Notes under the pieces: model-generated | What the model was told of the DNA's origin: nothing | Seen by the model: the letters and a program-made list of their open reading frames with translations, nothing else | Databases searched by the model: none | Part shown: positions 5,819-13,418 of the stretch, piece by piece | Layout of the letters: each line of letters starts with the position of its first letter | How positions within the stretch are numbered: the stretch's first letter is position 1 | Position numbers and translations under genes: made by a program | DNA from: Deltaproteobacteria bacterium | Lineage (GTDB): Bacteria > Myxococcota_A > UBA796 | Assembly (NCBI GenBank): GCA_002707085.1 | Contig: PALY01000160.1 | Coordinates: 1 to 13,418 of the forward strand | Length of the DNA: 13,418 nt | Direction: 5' to 3'

Positions 5819-8800
5819 ATGGCGGACCTCTCCTGTCTCGCGCGCTACCAAAGCCTCCTCCTCTCTTTGAAACCGCTCGAGTCGCACGAGCACCTCGCAT
5901 TGGAATCGTCGCGACGACGACAACAACAACAACGACAGACGACGACGACGACGACGTCGTCGTCTGAATCGGCAGCGGCGGACATCACCGCTTTTGCAAC
6001 GGCGCTGGAATCGACGTTCCCGATTTTGAATCGATTCGCGCGATGTTTGCAACGACCGATGGAGATTCCGACGAAAAACGAAGGCGAGAGACGACAGATC
6101 GTGAATTTTCGAACGGCGGTGATCCCGTCGAGCGGTGTGACCGTGCCTTTGGGTGATATTGACGTCGAGAATGCGATTTTGATTTCGGACGCGTTCAACG
6201 TCTCGGAGTTTCACGCGATAGAGACGTTGGCGGGAAGCGCCGGGAGAACGACGGGTACTATCGACAGCGAGAAAGATATTGACGCACAAACGCGATTGTT
6301 TGCAGCCGGGAATATCTTTCAAGAACGAGCGAGCTGTTTGGAAAGTTTGAGCGTTTTGTTGAGAGCGAGACAAACGGTGAGAGCGTTGGAGAGAGACTAT
6401 AACTTTCGCGGCGCGAACGAGGCGAGTCGAAACGTGTTTCGAGACTTTTCGAGATTCGTGGACGATGTAGTTTTGATGGGTAAACGTATTGGTGGTGGTG
6501 ACGGTAAAGCGGAGGCGTCTTCTGACCAGCAGACTTTAGTGAATAGATTGGCAAAGTTGATTCGAGCAGCGCCGACGGGCGGGCCTTTGGGCGGCCAGCC
6601 GGCTCAAAGGAGTGGGCAGCCTCCTACTATGGGTGGTCTTTTTGGTGGCTTTGGATCACAGCGACAAAATCAGCAAGTACAAGTTATGCAAGAAGACAAG
6701 TTTGAAATTGTATACGACTCGCGCAACCGGACAAACTTGCGCGCTGATGTTTTAGCCAAGGAAAAGACGCAAGTCGCAGAGTTGTTGTTTTTAGCGGCAT
6801 CTTTGTCGCCGCCGATGTCACAAGGGGACGCGGTGGAAGTGTTTTCACTCGCCGGTTGGGCTGCAGAGCAAATTCGTTTTCCCTCGCAAACGCCACCGGA
6901 CTATTTGCCGACGTACTATTCGACGCTGTTTGCCGCGGTAACGTCGTTGATGTCGCCGTTGGAAGACGTTCGGAACATTTTAGACCAAGTGCACAACCCG
7001 AAACGAAAGATGTTAGAAGCGTTTTTGAAATCTATCGAGACGACGGTAAAGTCACCAAACCCTCCCGCGCCGTTCGCAATCGTTCGCTTGGCGTGGTCAT
7101 GCGTTGCCATGCATCTTGGATTTGAGAGTAGTGAGGAGGTTGCAAAGAGCTCGATACGAGATGGCGCTTTCGATGCAATGACGGCTATTTTACAAACCGG
7201 CGCATTTCAAGACGATCGGGAAGAAAACAGAAGAAACTACTTACATCTCGTCGCGAACGCTGTATTAGGGGAGTTCACGAGCTTAGCTTTAGATAGACCG
7301 ACGCTATCGATTTCGTTAACGGACGGGACGTGTACGCCGACGTTTATGGAACTCGAAGCTGCGAATAAAATTTCAAACGGAGAGGTGGGCGCTGAATTCG
7401 AAGAGCCGTGTCCTACGAGCGCATTGGCGTCTCTGATGATTGCTTTGGCAGAAACGTGCTCACAAGATCATTCGCTAGTCAGTAACGAAGAATCAGCGGC
7501 TGCTTTTAACGCCGCAACGACGTCGCCAGATTACGATCCAGAACAGGACGATTACGAAATGAGCAAACAATCGCCGGCTTTGCGATTAGTAGACGCGTGC
7601 ATCGATCTCGAGCACTCCGTAGATTCTCTCATGGCGTTTCTCGATTTGTGCACTGCGGTTTCCAAGAACGATATCGGGTCGAAAATTGTGTTCAAAATTT
7701 TAGCGAGAGGCGCGGGCGGATGTAATTGGGATGAGTTGTTGAAAGGTATCACCGGGTACATAGCAAGATACGATTTATCACGAGGCTTGGAAGAAAACGC
7801 CGCAGACGGTTCGATGCGATCGCTCGTGAGCGAAGAAATCGAAGGTTTGGGCGAAAGCCAACAGTACGACCCGCGAATGGGCGAGCCAGAAATGAACGAC
7901 GCCGATGTGAAAGCTTTAGAAAAATATTTGAAAGCATTAGCAGCGTGCTTTTCTACGCAAGCTCTGGAGTTCGAGGAAAATAGAGGAGACACCGGCGCGA
8001 AAGCGTCGTCGTCTGGGCAACAGCAACATAACCAACATAACCAAAACGATTCGTGTGAGAATGACGGCAATACTACTATGGGGACATCCTTTCGAGGTGA
8101 TTCATTCGATCAAATCGGCGCGGCTACTAGGGGCAAAGACCCGAGACGAAAATGGATTCGGTACCTCGAGGAACGCATGGACATGAATTTGTGCGAAGCG
8201 CTTTTGAATTTGTACGTCGACCCGGTGCCGCCGAAAATGAAAGCCGCGCTCTTGAATTGCGTCCAGGCGCTTTGCGAAGGGTGCGTTCAGAAAACGAACG
8301 ACGCGTGGGGATTTATTGAAATGAAAGGAGCTTTACACGTCCCCACTCCAGTGGACGCGAGGGTTGATCTAAAAGACGTCTCTTCCGCCTTGGCCATTGT
8401 GCCTACGCTTCCGGGCTCAAACATGGACGTGGCCTATCATTATTATCAAACGGAACGAAATCAGAATCAATACGAGGGAACATTGGCGTATGCGAGATTT
8501 TTTAACTTTGCATTAGAGACGACGAAAGATTCGGGCTATTTGGACGGTGCGCTCGATATGGATTCAGCGGGAGCGTGTTCGTTTAATGGACGATCGGTGT
8601 GGCACCATGCGAGATTTTTGAGATTTGACGTCTTTGAACAGCTCCAAAGAAGACGCCATTTGGATGATTCCGAACGATGGATGTTAGCTGGTGAGTGTTT
8701 GCGCGCGTTTCATTCGTGCTTAGAACTCTACGACGTTGCAGACGATGCAGAGAAGATTATTCCGATTAAAACGAGTTCAAACCGAGGTCAATTTAACGAA

Positions 8801-11800
8801 CACGATAGGCAACCGTTAGAAATTGGATTCAACGTATCCTTACCATTAGCCGCGGCGGGTGAGGTGCGCGATCGTCTCGAGCTCATCGCTCGAGACTCCG
8901 TACCGCCTGGCCGTGATTTGATTCTCGATTTCCTCCACGACGGCATCACGTTTCGAGGTATCCTGGACGTCATCTCCATCGGCGCGACACGTTTGAGTCG
9001 AGAGCGATCGAAACCGCATGGCGAATTTCTCGAAAACGCCGTGTTGCGATCTTTGAACGTTCTTTCAAAGGCTTTAACTATGGATCTCGAGCACATGGAA
9101 CGTTTACACGACATGCGCGACGTTGGATTTAAGGCGTTGGATGTCTATTTAGTTTCAAGAGAAGAAGGACAACGCTTTGCAGATATTTTATCATATTGCC
9201 AATACGCCTATAATCCAGCACTGGCGCTCGCAGCTTTAGAGATTACCACTGAAATCTCTCGTCGCGTCGACGGCTTACCAAGGATGCTTCTACCGGAAGT
9301 GCAAGCTGGATTGATCGAAGGCTGCGCGACGTTGTTGGAGCAGTCATTTTCCTTGCAGCCTCCGATGACTTCTGATGTAGATGAGAGCGGCGACTTGTAT
9401 CGATCCGATCGCGAGCTCTTCGCTGAAGCCTGTGGCGAAAGCGTGTTGAATTTAATAGACGAAAGCATCACATCGCATCCTTCGCCGAACATCGCGGAGT
9501 TACTGTTAGGATTTGACATCACCGGCGCGTGTAGGACGACGCCATTGCGACCAGATCTCGCATTCACGTGCTCAACTGTGATTATTGAATGTCTCGAATC
9601 GAGTCCGCCATCGATGGCGGCTTCGTTCGTGGTTCCGTTGCGGGCACCGGAAATTGGGACAAAGGTTTTATTTGAATGTTCTCGACGATTTGAGACGGCG
9701 CCAAGTACGCTCGATTTCCTCCGATCGTGGAAAGCTCTTCCGATGTTGATAGACGACGCCTGTCGTGCTGCGGTGTCGAGTAACGATACGAATCAAATTA
9801 CAAGCCGCAAAATAATCGAAAAACGCATCTCCATTGCTGCCCACAAGGCGTGGATATTCGAATTGGCAACAAATGTGCTCGTCGCAGACTCTCCGTCGCT
9901 CAAGAACCAACGAAGCGAAGGCGAGGTTCCAACGTGGGTAGTGGATATCGTCGACGCTATGTTAGCGTTGCGTCGACGCGATCATTACGAGCAAGATACT
10001 ATCGATTGTCGCGTGCCTGCGCTCGACGCGGCGCTGACACTCGGTGAATCCATCGACAACGTTTTAGTCCCTCGCGCCATCTCTCAAGTTTCGTCTGAAG
10101 TGAAGCGAACAATCGATGAGTTAGGATGCGAAAAGTACTTGAAGCCAGGCGGAGGCTGCGAAAGAACATCAAGCCGAGGAGATATTGTCACCGATATTGG
10201 GCAGTTGAAGCGTAAATTGCTCGCGGAAGCGGTTGCGCACGATGGTAATGATGCCAATAGGCAAGAAAGGTCCACGCGAACAGCCAATAGTCCAAGCGGT
10301 CTTTCGGCAGTATCTTTGGCGTTAATCGACGAGGGCGACAGGTACGCTCAAAGCGTCCCGAGACTCGTTTCGTGCACTAGAGAACGTGCAATTTTAGCCG
10401 CGGCTGATATTTCTATCGCGAAGAATCTCGAGATTGAAGACTCGAACGCGAGACGTCGTGCTTTTGAGGCGTGGGAGACGTGCGTTTCGACGGCTATTTG
10501 TCGTGCGTTACCGTCGGCAGAGTTCGTGCAAGCCATTAACGGTTCTCAAGATCAAATCGTGAACATCGAAGGTGGAGGAGAGGACCAAATCGCCGCCGAT
10601 ATGCGTAGTCGCCCAAGAACCGATCGCGCGTTTCTCGCGTACGAAGTTTTGGATGGATGCATGCGCCTACTAAATGATTCAAACCGAGGTGGGGGCGCGG
10701 ATTCGCCCAAGTCCATCGCGTGCTGCTCGCTCGCGGCAAAAATCATGAAGAAATTGACGTACTTTGCGAAGGAAAAGCTTGAAGATGCCGCACCATTGTC
10801 GGCGTCCGCTTGTCGCACGACGTTGCGCGGTATATTTGGATCGTTGACGCATAAATTCCGCGTCAACGCGGTTTCGAGGATGCGATTGATTGATTCCTTG
10901 AGAGAATACTTGGAATACTGTAGAAGAATTCGCGAAGACCCGAGGTCTTCGAGCTTCTTAGAGAGTAAGAAAACGAGAAATAGTTTTGAGTTCCAAAATG
11001 GTCCAACGGGGTACCCAGACTCCGTGCTTCTTGACGGAGACGTGGAAAAGGCAAACGCGGATATAATTCGTCGCGAAGCTCGATTGATTCTCGAACAACT
11101 CTCCAGAGATGTTTCTCACGGTAGCGAAGAGGCTCGATCGGCCGCAGCTGATGCTTTGGAAGCCATACTCACAGCGGTTTGCGTTACGACGACGCCTAAC
11201 GGTGAACTATCCTCGTCGAGTTTTGGTTTCGCGAGTAGCACAAATAATGTTTCCTCATCTTCCTCGACAAACTTAGAAAGAGAGTACGTGCGCCTCGGAA
11301 TATTCTCTCGAGCGTGCGATATCATCGCCAGTTCGAAAATGTCCGAACTTGCACTCGAAACGAGTTATGCGGAAAGTCGCTTTAAAACGATATTGAGCTC
11401 GATTAAATTACTCATGACGGCATCTATCGCATGTCCAGACGCAATTGCGTTCAGCGAACCGAATAACAATATTCTTGGCGCGTTTGATGCCTTAATAAAC
11501 TGCGATGCTATGGACGCTTTCGCCGACGTGAACGGCGCGGCATGCGCAGAGTCGAGCGCGAAAGCCGGCACGCCTATTGCTCCATTACCGCTCTCTAGAA
11601 GACGCCATCACCAAGTTTTCGTCAATGCGTTAAAAGTGATCCATTCTTTGTTGCTATCTGCGCAAGTAGAAGACGACGACGACGTCAAGAATGCCAAATA
11701 CGACATCTTCGCGGGCGAAGAAGTGGATGGAAAGAATCAAACGTACGAGCAAAAGCAAAGGAATCGAGAAGAATTTTTCAAGCACGTACAGCTGAGAAGA

Positions 11801-13075
11801 GAGGCGGTGTATGCCTCGGTTGTTCAGAAAACCGAACAATTCATCGATAGACACAGAGATGTTATCGCACGCGCACTCGCGGATCGCGCGATGATACCCC
11901 ACGTGGCGGATTTAAGCGAGCTCGAAGCGTCTTTGTGCGTCGTCTCTTCGCTCTTGAAGATTTCACCCAACGATTCGCCCAAGTTGCGGGAGACGCTCGA
12001 TCACGTGACGGTACGATTTTGCGGACCAGAAGCATCGATGGATAAGTATTTGAAATATTGCGGAGATGCGGAAACGAGAGAGTTAACTGGAAAAGGGAAT
12101 ACTATTTATAACGATGATGACGCCGACGACGACAATAACATCAACGTACAGGATTATTACGGCGTTCGCGAGGCGCGAAGGCAAGAAAAGATTGCGATGT
12201 ATGCGAAGCAAACACAAATCATTCGCGACTCGGCGGAAAATCTTTTGCGAGGCGTGCGTATCGTTCGTGCGACGATATGTAAAGCACAGCGAGATTTACT
12301 CGTGCGCAAGAAACGTCCGTCGTTGCAAGTGTCTTCGATAATTTCTTCGATGAATGCCGGCGCTGTGCCAACGGTGTCGATGTTTGCGAGCTTAGCCTCA
12401 GATGTTGGGAGAGAGTTACTCGTCGAACTCCGCGCGAGAGACGAGATTATTTGGGACGCGAAACGAGCCGATGGCATGTATGAAGAAGAAAAAGATGATG
12501 AAGACGATGAAGACGACGACGTGTACGATGAAAACGAAAACATCAACGACGCGCTTCTGGAAAAAGATTCTTTCGTGCCTTCTGACGCTGAAACGCGATC
12601 ATCGCTCGCCACGAAGGATGATGCGATTGCAGTTCTCTTAGAAACTCTCGAAGCGAGTTTAGAAATCGTGCTCTTACACGCCAAAGCGAGTCGAATAGAG
12701 GACTCTGCTACATCATCTTCCTTTGCGCAGGAGCAAAAGAACAACGCAAACCTCCTTTCGGCAAATCGTCGCCACCACAACGTTCTCAACAATGTCCTCG
12801 TTCGCGAATCGCACGAATACGTCCGCACGTCCGCTTTCAGCCGCCACGATATCGAGCAACTTTCCAAACTGTCCTCGGCTGCGATAGCTTCCATCGACAA
12901 GGCTACCAAAAGAAGACGCAAGTACATCTTCTCGGCGAACGCTCGCTCGTTCCTTCGCGCGAAACGACTCGCCGAAAACGTGAAAGTCGTCCTCTCCGTC
13001 ACCAGCGAAATGAGGTCAATATTAATGTCCTCCACCCAAAATCAAGCGAGAGGGAATAATGGTATTTTTTATTAG
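5819..13075 (+). CDS. NUP205: Nuclear pore scaffold nucleoporin NUP205 (Nup192 family)
   Basis: This is a giant alpha-helical scaffold protein of the nuclear pore inner ring, which in other eukaryotes binds Nup93/Nic96 and Nup53/35. The single uninterrupted frame starts at ATG 5819 (MADLSCLARY) and encodes 2418 aa, longer than recalled plant (about 1840) and human (2012) NUP205. There is no signal peptide or membrane segment; the protein is helical and Leu/Ala-rich throughout, as expected for this solenoid. Family resemblance rests on recalled alignments: IRLAWSCVAMHLG-type text near 420, the ERWMLAGECLRAFHSCLELYD segment near 950-970, and LLLGFDITGA...TTPLRPDLAFTCS near 1225-1250, matching the NUP205 LLKFDIN...T-LQPKFHYSC pattern. 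Low-complexity inserts add length: Arg/Gln/Thr (about 31-50), Gly-rich with GLFG (273-276), Gln/Asn/His (about 730-750), Ser-rich with FG (about 1798-1822) and acidic (about 1951-1955, 2098-2107, 2221-2245). It shares a promoter with RPL17. The family is fairly sure; exact domain limits cannot be set by eye. Confidence 0.85.
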   Translation: MADLSCLARYQSLLLSLKPLESHEHLALESSRRRQQQQRQTTTTTTSSSESAAADITAFATALESTFPILNRFARCLQRPMEIPTKNEGERRQIVNFRTAVIPSSGVTVPLGDIDVENAILISDAFNVSEFHAIETLAGSAGRTTGTIDSEKDIDAQTRLFAAGNIFQERASCLESLSVLLRARQTVRALERDYNFRGANEASRNVFRDFSRFVDDVVLMGKRIGGGDGKAEASSDQQTLVNRLAKLIRAAPTGGPLGGQPAQRSGQPPTMGGLFGGFGSQRQNQQVQVMQEDKFEIVYDSRNRTNLRADVLAKEKTQVAELLFLAASLSPPMSQGDAVEVFSLAGWAAEQIRFPSQTPPDYLPTYYSTLFAAVTSLMSPLEDVRNILDQVHNPKRKMLEAFLKSIETTVKSPNPPAPFAIVRLAWSCVAMHLGFESSEEVAKSSIRDGAFDAMTAILQTGAFQDDREENRRNYLHLVANAVLGEFTSLALDRPTLSISLTDGTCTPTFMELEAANKISNGEVGAEFEEPCPTSALASLMIALAETCSQDHSLVSNEESAAAFNAATTSPDYDPEQDDYEMSKQSPALRLVDACIDLEHSVDSLMAFLDLCTAVSKNDIGSKIVFKILARGAGGCNWDELLKGITGYIARYDLSRGLEENAADGSMRSLVSEEIEGLGESQQYDPRMGEPEMNDADVKALEKYLKALAACFSTQALEFEENRGDTGAKASSSGQQQHNQHNQNDSCENDGNTTMGTSFRGDSFDQIGAATRGKDPRRKWIRYLEERMDMNLCEALLNLYVDPVPPKMKAALLNCVQALCEGCVQKTNDAWGFIEMKGALHVPTPVDARVDLKDVSSALAIVPTLPGSNMDVAYHYYQTERNQNQYEGTLAYARFFNFALETTKDSGYLDGALDMDSAGACSFNGRSVWHHARFLRFDVFEQLQRRRHLDDSERWMLAGECLRAFHSCLELYDVADDAEKIIPIKTSSNRGQFNEHDRQPLEIGFNVSLPLAAAGEVRDRLELIARDSVPPGRDLILDFLHDGITFRGILDVISIGATRLSRERSKPHGEFLENAVLRSLNVLSKALTMDLEHMERLHDMRDVGFKALDVYLVSREEGQRFADILSYCQYAYNPALALAALEITTEISRRVDGLPRMLLPEVQAGLIEGCATLLEQSFSLQPPMTSDVDESGDLYRSDRELFAEACGESVLNLIDESITSHPSPNIAELLLGFDITGACRTTPLRPDLAFTCSTVIIECLESSPPSMAASFVVPLRAPEIGTKVLFECSRRFETAPSTLDFLRSWKALPMLIDDACRAAVSSNDTNQITSRKIIEKRISIAAHKAWIFELATNVLVADSPSLKNQRSEGEVPTWVVDIVDAMLALRRRDHYEQDTIDCRVPALDAALTLGESIDNVLVPRAISQVSSEVKRTIDELGCEKYLKPGGGCERTSSRGDIVTDIGQLKRKLLAEAVAHDGNDANRQERSTRTANSPSGLSAVSLALIDEGDRYAQSVPRLVSCTRERAILAAADISIAKNLEIEDSNARRRAFEAWETCVSTAICRALPSAEFVQAINGSQDQIVNIEGGGEDQIAADMRSRPRTDRAFLAYEVLDGCMRLLNDSNRGGGADSPKSIACCSLAAKIMKKLTYFAKEKLEDAAPLSASACRTTLRGIFGSLTHKFRVNAVSRMRLIDSLREYLEYCRRIREDPRSSSFLESKKTRNSFEFQNGPTGYPDSVLLDGDVEKANADIIRREARLILEQLSRDVSHGSEEARSAAADALEAILTAVCVTTTPNGELSSSSFGFASSTNNVSSSSSTNLEREYVRLGIFSRACDIIASSKMSELALETSYAESRFKTILSSIKLLMTASIACPDAIAFSEPNNNILGAFDALINCDAMDAFADVNGAACAESSAKAGTPIAPLPLSRRRHHQVFVNALKVIHSLLLSAQVEDDDDVKNAKYDIFAGEEVDGKNQTYEQKQRNREEFFKHVQLRREAVYASVVQKTEQFIDRHRDVIARALADRAMIPHVADLSELEASLCVVSSLLKISPNDSPKLRETLDHVTVRFCGPEASMDKYLKYCGDAETRELTGKGNTIYNDDDADDDNNINVQDYYGVREARRQEKIAMYAKQTQIIRDSAENLLRGVRIVRATICKAQRDLLVRKKRPSLQVSSIISSMNAGAVPTVSMFASLASDVGRELLVELRARDEIIWDAKRADGMYEEEKDDEDDEDDDVYDENENINDALLEKDSFVPSDAETRSSLATKDDAIAVLLETLEASLEIVLLHAKASRIEDSATSSSFAQEQKNNANLLSANRRHHNVLNNVLVRESHEYVRTSAFSRHDIEQLSKLSSAAIASIDKATKRRRKYIFSANARSFLRAKRLAENVKVVLSVTSEMRSILMSSTQNQARGNNGIFY
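5911..5967 (+). repeat. Trinucleotide microsatellite in NUP205 N-terminus
   Basis: Runs of GAC/CAA/ACG-type triplets encode Arg, Gln4, Thr6 and Ser3 in succession around residues 31-50. The repeat stays in frame, so it is a likely site of length variation between strains without frame loss. Confidence 0.7.
8026..8043 (+). repeat. Tandem 9-nt duplication in a NUP205 linker
   Basis: ACATAACCA occurs twice in direct succession inside a Gln/Asn/His-rich stretch (QQQHNQHNQN). This looks like a recent in-frame slippage duplication in a disordered linker. Confidence 0.6.
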
Positions 13076-13158
13076 TCTCATCGCTGCCATTCGGAATAGC
13101 AGTGCCACGCGCACGTTTTTGATACAACGAGTCTCTCTCGACCTACCAAATTAACTGT

Positions 13159-13167
13159 TGTAATAAA
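13159..13167 (+). terminator. Candidate NUP205 poly(A) signal (TGTAATAAA)
   Basis: TGTAATAAA fuses the green-algal signal TGTAA with the general eukaryotic AATAAA, 84 nt after the NUP205 stop. The position fits a short 3' UTR. If it is used, the hairpin repeat downstream lies outside the NUP205 message. Confidence 0.5.
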
Positions 13168-13181
13168 GGTTCGTTTCGCGC

Positions 13182-13206
13182 TAATAATAATAATATATAA
13201 TAATAC
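13182..13206. repeat. TAA-type microsatellite
   Basis: A 25-bp AT-only stretch of TAA triplets is interrupted once by ATA. It lies just after the candidate poly(A) signal and has no coding potential. Confidence 0.7.
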
Positions 13207-13241
13207 TGTGTTTTGACCCACGCGTGTTTTTTTCGCGGAAA

Positions 13242-13329
13242 GGTTCAAAAATCATACGGTTTTTACGGTTTTGAAACCGTATGATTTTTGAACCAATTAT
13301 TTGTATAAAACCGTATGATTTTTGAACCA
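13242..13329. repeat. Perfect 21-bp inverted repeat plus a third direct copy
   Basis: The arm at 13242-13262 (GGTTCAAAAATCATACGG then TTT) is the exact reverse complement of 13274-13294, with an 11-nt spacer. A third copy at 13308-13329 repeats the right arm in the same direction, identical over 22 nt counting the following A, and offset by 34 nt. Inside the spacer a short second motif ACGGTTTTGAAACCGT can form its own 7-bp hairpin. All of this is read directly. It could be a remnant of terminal inverted repeats of a non-autonomous transposon, a small-RNA hairpin, or a lineage-specific intergenic repeat. Confidence 0.9.
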
Positions 13330-13418
13330 TTTCGTTATTTTCATCTATGCCATATGTCGACATTTCATTCGAAGCAAAAATCACAAAAACGGGGTTTTTA
13401 CACATTTTTACAAAAAAC
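13330..13418. other. AT-rich intergenic DNA at right edge
   Basis: No credible coding region was found. A short hairpin AAAAAC-GGG-GTTTTT lies at 13385-13399, followed by T/A runs. The next gene must lie beyond the window. Confidence 0.6.

Noticed and set aside
12157..13035. Long minus-strand open frame (292 codons) opposite NUP205
   Set aside because: It is a shadow of the coding frame: Ser/Arg-rich low complexity mirroring Asp/Glu/Ala codons, with no recognisable domain.
13084..13106. Hairpin just after the NUP205 stop (CTGCCATTC / GAATAGCAG)
   Set aside because: The stem has a mismatch and the loop is too tight. It is probably chance.
13242..13329. CRISPR-like array
   Set aside because: Only three copies, one inverted, with unequal spacers of 11 and 13 nt, in a eukaryotic intergenic context.

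Overview
This window is nuclear DNA from a unicellular green alga. All four genes are eukaryotic: a Rho/ROP-type small GTPase, an MTR4/HEN2-type exosome helicase, ribosomal protein L17 (uL22) and the large scaffold nucleoporin NUP205. The genes are tightly packed, with 220-270 bp between them. Three are intronless in this window and one has a single intron. GC content is moderate, the GTPase and helicase have plant-type signatures, TGTAA motifs follow stop codons, and a plant telomere-type box (AAACCCTAAACCCTA) lies in the ribosomal protein promoter. This points to Mamiellophyceae, most likely a Bathycoccus-like prasinophyte. The lineage is inferred from protein and motif style, not from a database search.

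Layout: (1) 1-801 (+) is the 3' part of a ROP-like GTPase gene whose start lies left of the window. It has a Gly/His-rich N-terminus, a long Gly/Ser-rich insert where Rho proteins carry their insert helix, and a CAIQ prenylation box. (2) 802-1070 is a short spacer with a probable poly(A) signal for the GTPase and a pair of G-boxes (CACGTG) ahead of the helicase. (3) 1071-4412 (+) is the complete MTR4/HEN2-type RNA helicase of the nuclear exosome. (4) 4413-4633 is the spacer between convergent 3' ends. (5) 4634-5564 (-) is RPL17 in two exons around a 379-bp GT-AG intron. (6) 5565-5818 is a divergent promoter shared by RPL17 and NUP205, with the telo-box near its middle. (7) 5819-13075 (+) is NUP205 as one uninterrupted 2418-codon frame, longer than its plant and animal relatives and holding several low-complexity inserts, one with a GLFG motif. 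(8) 13076-13418 is AT-rich 3' DNA with a poly(A) signal, a TAA microsatellite and a striking repeat: a perfect 21-bp inverted repeat followed by a third copy.

The genes do not form a pathway in the bacterial sense. Helicase, ribosomal protein and nucleoporin are all housekeeping functions in RNA processing, translation and nuclear transport. The RPL17/NUP205 pair is the only clear case of shared control. I found no mobile-element protein, tRNA, rRNA or CRISPR array. The most promising unexplained elements are the 3'-terminal inverted/direct repeat, the telo-box in a bidirectional promoter, and the remodelled GTPase insert region.
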